Source: Isoetes taiwanensis (Eukaryota; Streptophyta; Lycopodiopsida; Isoetales; Isoetaceae). Taken from it: a stretch of DNA of 64,000 bases. Positions 20,701 through 30,305 of the stretch are shown here, piece after piece (the first letter of the stretch is position 1; every line of letters starts with the position of its first letter). A program made the position numbers and the translations under genes. The stretch lies in contig JAJEKV010000057.1 in the NCBI GenBank assembly GCA_021234155.1, positions 5,611,821-5,675,820 on the forward strand. The letters run 5' to 3'. The notes below the pieces were generated by a model. The model had not been told where the DNA came from. It saw only the letters and a program-made list of their open reading frames with translations, and made no database searches.

Positions 20701-23229
20701 TGGTCAGTTGCAATTGTCTTTCGAACGTGCATGTGGAGCCATAGCAACTGAAATAATAGACTTTGGATCTATTGGCGATCCCGAATCATTCCAAAAAAAT
20801 TTGCTACTACAAAATGTGTTCTTGACTTCTAATTGCGACACTGGGAGGAGGATAAATCCAAACCCCATTTCGTCAGTTTCTATTGCTTCTTGTTTTCAAC
20901 TGCGACTTCTCGACCATGTCTCAAGTGCAATGAATAAAACTTCGACCTCCATAACGTAAACCCTACAATAACCTAGCAACGCGGGGTTTTACGTTTTTGG
21001 AGGCCAAAACGTCGGTCGACTTCTTTGATAACTAGGTGGACCGTTTCTAAACATGCATGGGGAGCCATGAGAACTGAAATAACAGAGTTTGATATTTTAA
21101 CCCCAGGTGATCCCAAACAATTTTGCTCTTGCATAAGGCGCTCTAGACTTTTAATTGCAAAACTAGGAGGAGATTAAATCCAAACCCCATTACTCGCGGT
21201 TTCTACCCGTGTTTTCAAACGTAGCTGCTCGACCATGTCCCAAGTGCAACGGACCAAAGCCCGACCTCCATAACGTAAACCCTACAATAATCTGGCAAGG
21301 CGCAGGGTTTACGTTTTGGAGGCCATACCCTAGTTAGATTGGACCAGGATCTTGCACAATATCATGAGGTATTGGGAGGGCGTTGACGCCAGAAGACGGA
21401 GCCCTAAAACCTTCCAGAAGCAGTTCGACCCAAAGGTCCTCTCTGGAAGGTCCCTGGCCACGAACGGGCAACTCTCCCACCCCGGAACTGTGATCTGACT
21501 CTGCCAACGGACTCGAAACATCGACATTACCCTGGAGACCAAGTTGCGTGGGCAGAAGACCACCGCTGCTCCAGGAAGCGCCAAAGTAGCTCATGTCCAA
21601 CACGTTCGTAGTGAATTGGCCTTAGCGGAGGGTGCAGAATACTGCCATGTAGAGGGTTCGTGTTTCTTTTGCTGCAAAAAATGACCGTGTAACTTGGTCC
21701 CTAGGGTAATTTCATTGTTTTGGCAAATCTCCATTCTGGAGCCTTTGTACTGCCCGAACGACAAAATACTTGGTTTTTCTACGGTCATTGCGCGGGACTT
21801 TGGCGGTTTGATATGTTCTCGGACGGATCTTGAATTTTTGAACCTGCTCAAAGCAAGTTACTTGAAGCGTGGATTCAGCGGCCGGATAGGAAAACGGGTT
21901 AGGAAGGGAGGCATTGGCATTTGCCCTCCGGAGGAGCACCGGTAGGAAAGCCCGCCTCGGTAAATCCAAACCCCATTTTGTCAGTTTCTTTGCTTCTTGT
22001 TTTCAATTGCAGCTTCTCGACCATGTCTCAAGTGCAACTGAATAAAACTTGACCTCCATAACGTAAACCCTACAATAACCGGCAAGGCCGCGGGGTTTAC
22101 GTTTTGGAGGCCATACCCTAGTCGATTGGACCAGGATCTTGCACAATGTCATGAGGTAGTGGGAGGGCATTGGCCTTGGAAAGGCGGAGCCCTAAAACCT
22201 TCGAGGCGGTTCGACCCAAAGGTCCTCTCTAGAAGCCCCGGCCCGCAGGCGTGCAACTCTCCCACCCCGGGCGTGATCGACTACGCCAGCGCCTTTTCGA
22301 AACATCGACATTACCCTGGAGACCAAGTTTCGTGGGCAAAAGACCACCCCTGCTCCAGGAAGTGCCAAAGTAGCTCATGTCCAACACGTTCGTAGTGAAT
22401 TGGCCTTAGCGGAGGGGCGATCATCGCCATGTATCGTGTTTCTTTTTTTTGCAAAAATGACCGTGTAACTTGGTCCCTAGGGTAATTTCGTTGTTTCGGA
22501 CGACATGGCAAAGTCAAATCTCCATTCCGGAGCCTTTGTACTGCCCGAACGACAAAACACTTGGGTTTCTACACCGTCGACTGCAGGACACTTTGCGGTT
22601 TGATATGTTCTCCCGGACAGATCTTGAATTTTTTTGAACCTGCTCGAAGCAAGTCACTTGTATGGAGAATTCAACGGTCGGATAGGGAAACCGGGTTCCG
22701 GGAAGGGAGGTATTGGCATTTGCCCTCCCGGAGGAGCACTGGTAGGAAAGCCTGCCTCGGTAAATCCAAACCCCATTTCGTCAGTTTCTATTGCTTCTTG
22801 TTTTCAACTGCAGCTTCTCGACCATGTTTCAAGTGCAACTGAATAAAACTCGACCTCCATAACGTAAACCCTACAATAACCTAGCAACGCACAGGGTTTA
22901 CGTTTTGGAGGCCAAAACGTGGTCGACTTCTTTGATAACTAGGTGGACCATTTCTAAACATGCATGGGGAGCCATGAGAACTGAAATAACAGAGTTTCGA
23001 TCTAGTCGCCAATCCGAGTGACCCCAAGCAATTTTGCTACTGCACAAGGCGCTCTACACTTTTAATTGCAAAACTAGGAGGAGAATAAATCCAAACCCCA
23101 TTCTTCCAATTTCTATTGCCTCGTGTTTTCAAAAGCAGCTGCTCGACCATGTCCCAAGTGCAACGGACCAAAGCCCGACCTCCATAACGTAAACCCTACA
23201 ATAACCTGGCAAGGCATAGGGTTTACGTG
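19825..23229. repeat. Seven hairpins containing AAACCCTA, dispersed in the cargo
   Basis: Each is a stem with arm CCTCCAAAACGTAAACCCT or a near variant, a loop of about 20 nt and the complementary arm ending ACGTTTTGGAGG. Locations: 19825-19876, 20635-20691, 20946-21003, 21265-21322, 22053-22110, 22854-22911 and 23179-23229 (last truncated). Both orientations occur, distinguished by the loop (ACAATAACCTGGCAAGG or its complement). The arms include the plant telomere-type heptamer AAACCCT. They mark the junctions of the larger repeat blocks. Confidence 0.85.
21310..22850. repeat. Cargo repeat block, two inverted copies
   Basis: Two copies (about 21310-21970 and 22095-22780) of the reverse complement of 19970-20640. 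With the forward copy they make a large imperfect inverted repeat around 20.7-21.3 kb. The second inverted copy is more rearranged in the middle (22190-22280). No protein family is recognisable. The spacers hold the AACGTAAACCCT hairpins listed separately. Confidence 0.82.
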
Positions 23230-23244
23230 CCATATCCCCACTCG

Positions 23245-23430
23245 GAGTGCCTAGATGGCATGCTTGAGCCTAGGTGCCATGCCTGACCCACATTGGCATG
23301 TTGGAGAACTTGGCATGTTGGAGCGTATTTGGCATGTTGGAGCTGATGTGGCATGCTTGACCCTAGGTGGCATGTAGAGCCTAGGTGGCATGGTGGAGCC
23401 ACGTTGGCGTATTAGAGCCTACGTGGCATG
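23245..23430. repeat. Second GGCATGTT-type array
   Basis: About nine degenerate units of the same 19-20-bp repeat as 18465-19090, all in the second orientation (e.g. GGCATGTTGGAGC, GGCATGCTTGAGCC). It begins immediately after the truncated seventh hairpin, so array and hairpin blocks abut on both sides. Confidence 0.8.
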
Positions 23431-23574
23431 TTGTTGCATAGGTGTAATTTAGAATGGTAGGCGAATCTTAGGTATTCGAGATTAGTTATGTTGGCGAATT
23501 TATTCCGACTTCAATTTCTAGTTATAGAAAGCTAAGCGAGTCTTGATCATTGTTATTTATTAGTACCAACTAGA

Positions 23575-24070
23575 TGTAGGCATGGTTTAATGGTGTTCCA
23601 CTAATGATATCCAAAATGGGGGGATAATGTTAGGATATTGCGTAGTCTTGCCATTTTATAATGCTTGGGGATTTGTTGCAATGGTCCTATTCCCCATAAA
23701 CAATTACATCTCAAATTCTTAATGGTCTAAATTATACCAAGATGTAGGAACGGTTTAATGGTGTTCCACTAACGATATCCAAAATGGGGGAATAATGTTG
23801 GGATATTGCATGGTCTTGCCATTTTAATGCTTGGGGATTTGTTGCAATGGTCCTTTCCTCCATAAAGAAATACATCTCACAATTCTTAATGGTTTGTTAT
23901 GCAAAAATGTAGGCGTGGTTTAATGGTCTTTCTCTAACAATATCCAAAATGTTAGGATATTGTTAGGATTTTTATGATGGTCCTATGACATTAATGCTTA
24001 GGGATTTGTTGCAGTGGTCCCCTGCACCCCTCAAGGAATACAAATCAAATTCTTGATGGCTTTGTTATGC
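23575..24070. repeat. Three tandem copies of a ~166-bp unit
   Basis: Units start at 23575, 23743 and 23908 with TGTAGG then GGTTTAATGGT, and each contains GATATCCAAAATG (degenerate in the third) and GGGGATTTGTTGCAATGGTC-like sequence. Similarity falls in the third copy. It lies between the cargo and the right subterminal repeats of the TIR element. Confidence 0.82.
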
Positions 24071-24119
24071 AAAAATAGGTGTTAAGTAATTGTAGTTGAA
24101 GTAACTTGTCTTACATGGA

Positions 24120-24600
24120 ATACTAGTATAAGGACATGTGATCGTGCACATGCATCACATGTAGCAAATCAAGTACTGGTCCTACCACTATAAAGACCCG
24201 TGATATGGAAGGATAGGACATGTAGAGAATCAAGTATTCTTTCCTACTTCTATAAAGACATGTGACAATAGAAGTATTACACATGTCGTAATTCATGTAT
24301 TCTTTCCTACAATGCCTTAGCAAATAAAGTACTCTGTCCTACTACTATAAAGACATGTGAATGGAAGTATAGGACATGTAGAGAATCAAATATTCTTTCC
24401 TACATCTATAAAGACATGTGACAATAGAATTATTAGACATGTAGAAATTCAAGTATTCTTTCCTATAGTGGATTGTATTATAAAATGACATGTCACAATA
24501 GAAGAAACTACAAAACAACAGTGGATGTTTTAGTCTACTGAAAAAAGAACACCATTATCGAACAAAACCATACCTCCACAAATCCACATGTAGGATTCTT
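24120..24600. repeat. Right subterminal repeat region of the TIR element
   Basis: Several copies of a block with CTATAAAGACATGTGACAAT, then GACATGTAGAGAATCAAGTA and TTCTTTCCTAC. ACATGT occurs about a dozen times in both orientations. This mirrors the left subterminal region in motif but not in longer sequence, a typical arrangement for CACTA-like ends. The terminal inverted repeat follows at about 24640-24670. Confidence 0.75.
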
Positions 24601-24780
24601 TGAAAACAGGACATGTAGACCTACCAAAAGTGATGTTTTCAACAGTGGACCAAAAACCGGGGTGAGTGTGTTTCCCTTCTTAGTTGCTTGAATGTACTTT
24701 CTTGCTCAAACTTGGAGAGTTGAGAGAATTCTTCATCTTCATATTCAGCAACTCCCATCATTCTCTCTCCACTTCCTGTA

Positions 24781-25710
24781 CTATTCAGTCTCTTCATTTC
24801 TCCTGTGCAATACATCATCAAATACATTAAGACTAGTAAGGTAGAAATCAAAATATCCCTGAAATGTACCAAATTTCTCCCATGATCTATCATAACTTTT
24901 TCCTTTTGCCAATTTGTGTGTCACAGCTGTCTCTGTCATAAGATAAATGAACTCCTTTTTAATCCAGAATAAGGAAGGATTCTTGTTTCCCATTTGAACC
25001 CTATTTCTATGTTTCCAGAGGATCCAAGAACTTAAAATTCTAGTAGTATTCAGGATTTGAGTATTGGCATTCATAAATGAAAGGAAATTATTAGCTGTTA
25101 TAGATCCCTGATTTATCTGTCTTTGACTCCAAAAATCTGCAATTTTGTGACATGTGAAGACATGATTTGAACTTCTGTTTGACCACAACCCAGGGGACAC
25201 GTAGGTGAAACCTGAGCTATCATATTTGGCCCTTTTGTCATTTTTGTTGGTAATCTCGATGTAGCAGTAACCATCTAAAGGTTTTAATTTTATTAGTCTG
25301 TATACATTTTCCAACTTTTTGCAATAATCTTGGCCAATGTCTTCTCATCACAATTCCATATCTTCATGCGCCTTAGAATCTTTGTAACCTATGATTAACC
25401 TTTGTAGATAATCCTTAACTGAGTAGATCTCTTTTCCATTTAAGGTCCATTGATTAGAGTTTGCACTGAAATCATCTATTGAAGCTACCTTTAGCATGAT
25501 TCTTTTATAAATTTCCTTATCCACCTGAGATCCCTTTGTAATCACTGCCACCTTTTCCCAAGTTTTCCATCTGTTTCCCTCTCTTAAGTCTTCAAACTTT
25601 CTGATACCAGCATTATGCCATTGCATGTATTTCTGTGGATGTTTGAAGGCTAAGCATCCTTCTTCTTCTGTAGTAATGCCAAAACATATGGACTTCCTGA
25701 CAATTTGCAT
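24781..25710 (-). pseudogene. LINE ORF2 C-terminal zinc-binding region, copy B
   Basis: Homologous to 3518-4492 but broken in two (25348-25710 and 24781-25314) by small indels, which also disturb the Cys-rich motif: the CPLGCG of copy A is lost, while NHVFTCHKIADFW remains. It ends with the same ..HRRNEETE stop that overlaps ORF3. Confidence 0.78.
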
Positions 25711-25746
25711 CTATAAGGGGAGGTTTGTAACAAAGACTTGCCTCAT

Positions 25747-27386
25747 TCAAGCTTCCAATATCCTTCTCATAGTTTTAGATGTACCTGTAGTTGGTTTAAT
25801 CTTGAAAAAAGCTGAATCCGGAAGTTGATGTTTGATAGTAGGACTCCCAACAATTTGAGATTTTTCAATCCAAAATTTGATTAACTTCAGAGCAGGAGAT
25901 GGTTTTGTACAATAAATAGCCCTCCACACTAATTTAGCAGCCAAAGCCTGTGCTTGAAGAAAAAGATCCTTGCATCCTAACCCACCATTCTTTTTGTCCT
26001 TAATTAGATCTGACCACGCCACCTTGTGATTACCCTGCCAAATGAATTTCCTAATAGCAGACTCAATTTTGTTGTATGAACATTTATCCCCAATAATAGC
26101 AGAAGAGAAATAAATATGTGTACTACTGATGACTGCATTTGCAATTTCAACTCTGCCAGCTAAAGATAAGGTAGCAGGATATTTGTTAAGTTTCTGCTTG
26201 ATTCTTGAAACAATTGGCTCCCATACTCCAGGAAGGTTTTTGTTTAATGCTAAAGGAATACCTAAAATGGAAATGGAAGTATTCTTATCCAGAATCTTAA
26301 TATCCTGTAAAAACTGATCTGTAGTGTCCATAATAATTGCACTTTTTTTCCTGTTTAGCCTGACTCCTGAAACCTTACCAAACTCCTCGATTGCATTCAG
26401 AAAATTTTCCAAGCTCTCATCTCCATGTTTAAGAAAAACAAAAGTATCATCAGCATACTGCATAATGGTGAAAGGTTCTTGATCCTCCTGCATCTCCAAT
26501 GTTTTTATTTTACCCTGTTGTTGAAGATTTATAGCCATTCTGGTGACAATTTCAGCAACAATTAAGAACAGATAAGGGGCTAAAGGACACCCTTGCCTTA
26601 CCCCCCTCCTACATTGGAATTGCTTAGTTGGACTTCCATTAATTATTAAGGCTGATGAAGCTGTAGAGTTAAAACTCCAGATTTTTTGGTACACTTCATC
26701 TTGAAAACCTAAATGTTTATAGCTCTTTCCAAAAATTGCCAATTAATTGTATCATAAGCTCTTTGAAAATCCAACTTGAGTAACATACATTTATGGCCAG
26801 ATATCTCATTCCAGTGTAATCCCTCTGATGCACCAATGTAATTCTCCAAAATATTCCTCTGTTGCAAGAATGCTGTTTGACAAGGGCTAATAAGCTTATG
26901 TAAGGTAGGTTTCAGCCTGTTTGCAAGAATTTTGGCTAAGATTTTGTAAGTTGCATTGGTTAGGGAGATTGGTCTCCAGTCCCCAATCTGCAATGGGTTA
27001 CCTACCTTTGGAATTAGAGTAATATGTCCAGCATTAATAGCAGGGTTCAATCTCTTTGCCTTCCAAGCTCCTTGCATGAAATTTATTAGATCATCCTTGA
27101 AAATATCCCAAAACTCCTCATAGAATTCTGGTTGAAAACCATCTGGACCCGGGCTTTTACCTTTTGCCATTGACTGAGTTCTATCTTGTAATATCTGTGG
27201 AAAATGATCAGAAATTGAATTGCTAATGTCCCCAGATATCATGACATCATCCCATGTGTTAAGATTCATGTTACATATGTAGAACCTATCCAGAAGGCAG
27301 AAAACCCTTTCCTCATTTTTCCTTTTATTGCTCCAAGAATAATAATTTGAGGTAGATGGAGGAATGTATGAGAAATTTTCCATCAA
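25747..27386 (-). pseudogene. LINE ORF2 reverse transcriptase domain, copy B
   Basis: Same RT as copy A (GVRQGCPLAPYLFLIV, IMQYADDTFVFLKH, LDFQRAYDTINW), but a one-base loss near 26720 splits it into a 225-residue N-terminal part (26709-27386) and a 331-residue C-terminal part (25747-26742). The break lies between motif A and the QG motif, so this copy cannot make a working enzyme. The short passage from endonuclease SDHFP to RT is the same as in A. Confidence 0.87.
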
Positions 27387-27883
27387 AGCATCCCAAGCTT
27401 CCTTTCCTTTCTAGCCATATTTATTTTCTTTTCTAGCTTCTGGTCCCACACTGGTGTATTGTTAAAATCTCCTGCCATCATCCAATTGTCTATATTTTCA
27501 GTCTGAATCCATTGTAGAATGTCTTTCCATTGTTCTTGTCTTTCATTTGTTTCAGTGGATGCATACACATTTATAATAGCTATTATCTCCATTCCTCTTT
27601 GTAGGACTGCTACATTCCATCTTCCTGATTGATGTGCAAACTTTTTAAGACATTTAAAGCCCCACCATACGATGCAAATGCCACCTTTGGTACTATCAGC
27701 AGCAGACCAAACTGAGTCTCCTCCAGGTTTAATCCAATCATGTAATTTTGAGGTCTCAAATTCTGGAAGTCTATGTTCCTGCATCAAAATAATATCCGCT
27801 CTCATTTCTTTAAGGGCAATAAGTGCCCTTTTCCTTTTGAGAGAACCCTTAATTCCTCTCATATTCCATGTGATGATCTTCAT
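27383..27883 (-). pseudogene. LINE ORF2 endonuclease domain, copy B
   Basis: An open frame of 166 residues beginning MKIITWNMRGIKGS, which is the conserved start of LINE EEP-type endonucleases. It has ILMQEHRLPEF (catalytic glutamate), NVYASTE and MAGDFNNTP (D-x-N motif). It ends at a frameshift just before the RT frame. The ending KERKLGML is out of frame with the RT start, where the alternative frame reads KEAWDALMENF. The last endonuclease motif, SDH, is encoded in the RT frame. The domain is thus split over two frames. Confidence 0.83.
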
Positions 27884-27917
27884 GCTGGATATTTTTTCCT
27901 TTCCTGTACTCTCAGGT

Positions 27918-29704
27918 TCAAATTTGGGTATTAGGGGAAAATTTCACATTCTTTATTTTCTTCTTGGTGGTGTGGGGAGTATAGAATATCTCCTTTTCAT
28001 TTTCTTCCATACAAGGACTTATAGGACTGACATCCTGGCCCTGCATATCCCCTACCTGCAAATCCTGGCCATTTGGACTTATTGGCCTATTGTTATCAAT
28101 TCCCAGGCCATTTGGACTTATTGGTCTATTGGTTCCAATTCCCAGGCCATTTGGACTTATTGGTCTATTGGTCCCAATTCCCAGGCCATTTGGACTTATT
28201 GGTCTATTGATCCCAATTTCCAGACCATTTGGGCTTATAGGATCTTGCAAACCCTGAATCTCCATAGGAGATCTTGTGAAAAACTTGAATTCTGACTTAT
28301 ATTTTATGGTATCTTCAATACATTCCTCTTGTGTTTCTGGTACCACATTAGGATAATCATCAGTTTGAGACTGCTTCTTAACATTTATCTTCTCATTTCC
28401 AAGGTCTTCATACTTATCCAAGTGATTTTCTTGTGTTTCTGGTACCCCCTCAATTATTTGTTCCATTTGATTCTCTCTGCCTTCATTATTTCTATCATTT
28501 GCCAAAGTTTCAGCTTTCTCCATCAATTCCAACAAGATATCATACATCTGTTTACCTGGACTGTCCTCCCCCAAATACTTAGAGCTTGAAGCTTCTCCTT
28601 TATGAATAACCTTCCCATTATTCATCCCAGCATTAGAATCTGAGAGTTGACCATCATGTTTAGTGTTTATTGAAGAAATTGAAGGACTATGAGGACTCGA
28701 GTTCTGATCAGTAATATCTTTACCCTTTGCATTCTTGGGACTTATAGGGACAATGGATAATTCCAACACCTGGCCATTTGGTCTTATAGGTTCCTTGAAA
28801 TTCTCCATTCCCTGGCCACTAGCATTGACTAGCACTTTGATCTGTCCATTCATTTTATTGTGTTCTTCTTTTTTCTTCCATTCCTTTCTCAAAGTATTCA
28901 AACTTTTGGAGCCTTCTTCCTTATTTTCAGTTTTATCTTTGTCTTTCTGTTTTCTAGCCTTTCTGTTAGCACTTCCATTCATGTTCTTGTTAACAGTCAC
29001 CCATGGATTTGCTTTGGAGACCTCATGTTCATAATAATGAGTTTCTTTATTTTTAGTAACAGCTTGGTCAACATTGTGCTTCATCCACTTACCCTGACAT
29101 ACTCCTCCACCATGCAACCTTAGACCACAGATATTACATGGTGCAAGAAGACCCTGCCAGTTGAGGGATAAGCTCTTGTATTCTCCAAAGAAATCTTGGT
29201 ACTGAACTTGGCTTGGTATTTCTTTTAGTATATCAATTTGGATCCAAATTTTTGGAGCTCTTTCTGGAACTCCTTCCCATCCTATGTATTCACCTATTCC
29301 CGAGAACAATTCTTTGAAGATATCCTCATGCCAATACATTGGATTTAGCCTGCCTTTCTGATTGCAAAGCTGCCGGATGGATAGTCTGATTGTTTTAAAT
29401 CCTTAGGATCGAATTTTGGGTTCGATTTCTGGAAATAGAATTGAGTGTTGGCTCTGTAAATGGTACCCTGCTTAAGTAAATATTGGACTGTATTTGGATT
29501 TCCACATTCTATCATAAAGAAAGGGAATTGCAGCCAATACATTCCAGAAATTTCTACCTTTCTATCCATCTTCATAATTTCAGTTTTAAGGTAGCTTAGT
29601 TTCACTCCCTCATGTCGAATACACCCAATAACTGCACCTCCTTTGACTTGAATAGGGATTATTGTTTTTTGTTCCTCTGCCCCATTCCGGCGAGCAGCGA
29701 GCAC
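27918..29704 (-). pseudogene. LINE ORF1 (zinc-knuckle protein with NRPISPNG repeats), copy B
   Basis: The better preserved ORF1: 27918-29339 is open for 473 residues, and 29345-29704 encodes the N-terminus in a shifted frame. Order: DUF4283-like N-terminal region, IWIQIDILKEIP, the CCHC knuckle CNICGLRLHGGGVC, a Lys/Glu-rich linker, then a section of about five 15-residue repeats (NRPISPNGLGIG type; DNA at about 28070-28240), and a basic C-terminus. ORF1p is the RNA chaperone of L1-type LINEs. Only the frame break near 29342 prevents a full-length reading. Confidence 0.8.
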
Positions 29705-30305
29705 AGGGACAAGGCTGTGGACTTGTTATCCGAAAAGCAAAATGACGGACAAGGATTCCATCTAAAGATGGTGCATAGGTCATCGCCGGAATCGCCACAT
29801 TATAAGAGCCATTATGCCAACAAGACAGAGCTTCTAGCCGAGCTGATGGCTATGGATAATGTGAGGCAAGGACAAATTCACAAGGTACTAATTTTTGGGC
29901 AGGGCAAAAAAATAAAAAAATCAGGTAAGAATGCATCTGCTATCTTAGAACAAGCGCATTTCCTATTCTAGAGTCCCCAGGTTCAAACAGTTTAAGAGCA
30001 CCACTTATCTCCAAATCCACGCTAGGATCAGGGCAATATTTCGTAGATTTTCGAATCGGCACGCCGGAGCAGAGAATTTCTTTAGTAGCAGACACAGGGA
30101 GCAATTTGATCTGGTTATAGTGCAGCCCATGTCAGAAATGCTTCAAACAGAGCAGTCCTCTGTTTTCCCCTTCCAAATCCTCATCGTATTTCGCCATCCG
30201 TTGCAATGACAGAGAATGCTTCATGGTTCCGGCACCTCCTGGAGACGTATGCAATATCAAGGCACCGCTCTGCAACTACATGCATGGTTGTAGCGTGAGA
30301 ATTCC
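29696..30305 (+). pseudogene. Nepenthesin-like aspartic protease (A1), truncated pseudogene
   Basis: Exon 1 encodes the propeptide (GFHLKMVHRSSPESPHYK, ELMAMDNVRQGQIHK) and stops at a plausible GT at 29885. After about 90 bp the coding sense resumes with PGSNSLRAPLISKSTLGSG, then QYFVDFRIGTPEQRISLVA, the catalytic DTGSNLIWL, a TAG at 30118-30120 where the family has Gln, then CSPCQKCF, SPSKSSSYFAIRCNDREC and PLCNYMHGCS. The Cys pattern is that of the nepenthesin insert. These secreted or vacuolar proteases degrade protein at acid pH. Similarity ends at about 30305, so the second catalytic Asp and C-terminal lobe are missing. The stop in the active-site region and the truncation make it a pseudogene. 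Confidence 0.85.

Larger units (their letters stand above)
14354..24670. mobile_element. 10.3-kb non-autonomous TIR transposon, CACTA/EnSpm-like
   Basis: The element is bounded by direct TTT (14351-14353 and 24671-24673). The empty site in unit A reads CCATTTCCC (3406-3413), proving the boundaries. The ends are imperfect inverted repeats about 31 bp long: left CACACTGACCCC then TTTTTGGTCCACAGTTG; right, reversed, CACACTCACCCC then TTTTTGGTCCACTGTTG. A 3-bp duplication and CAC-type termini fit CACTA/EnSpm, although the first five bases are CACAC and not CACTA. Both subterminal regions carry repeated ACACGT/ACATGT motifs, as expected for transposase-binding repeats. No transposase is recognisable. 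The cargo includes a PPR gene fragment and several repeat arrays. Confidence 0.9.
24671..29695 (-). mobile_element. LINE copy B, 5' segment (ORF2 and ORF1)
   Basis: Continues the LINE interrupted at 14353. Relative to copy A it keeps ORF1 and the endonuclease in longer open frames but has its own indels in RT (near 26720) and in the zinc-finger region. The remaining N-terminal part of ORF3 is at 24674-24796. The 5' boundary against protease sequence is at about 29695, as in copy A. Confidence 0.87.
8555..29849. repeat. Tandem segmental duplication, unit B (with two later insertions)
   Basis: From 8617 on, unit B repeats the sequence that starts at position 1. Its first ~62 bases correspond to sequence left of the window. 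Two blocks have no counterpart in A: 10056-12417 and 14354-24670. When they are removed, the unit is close in length to A. Sequence before and after each block joins to give exactly the uninterrupted sequence of A (at 1440/1441 and at 3408-3411). No gene is seen in 8555-9300. Confidence 0.93.

Noticed and set aside
20357-22846. Several 60-90-codon frames conserved between repeat copies
   Set aside because: They are conserved because the DNA blocks are recent duplicates, exist in overlapping phases and both strands, and match no known domain.
14356-24668. Element ends starting at CACTG/CACTC two bases further in
   Set aside because: It would restore a CACTR start, but the empty site in unit A shows the outer CA/TG belong to the element and TTT is the duplicated target.
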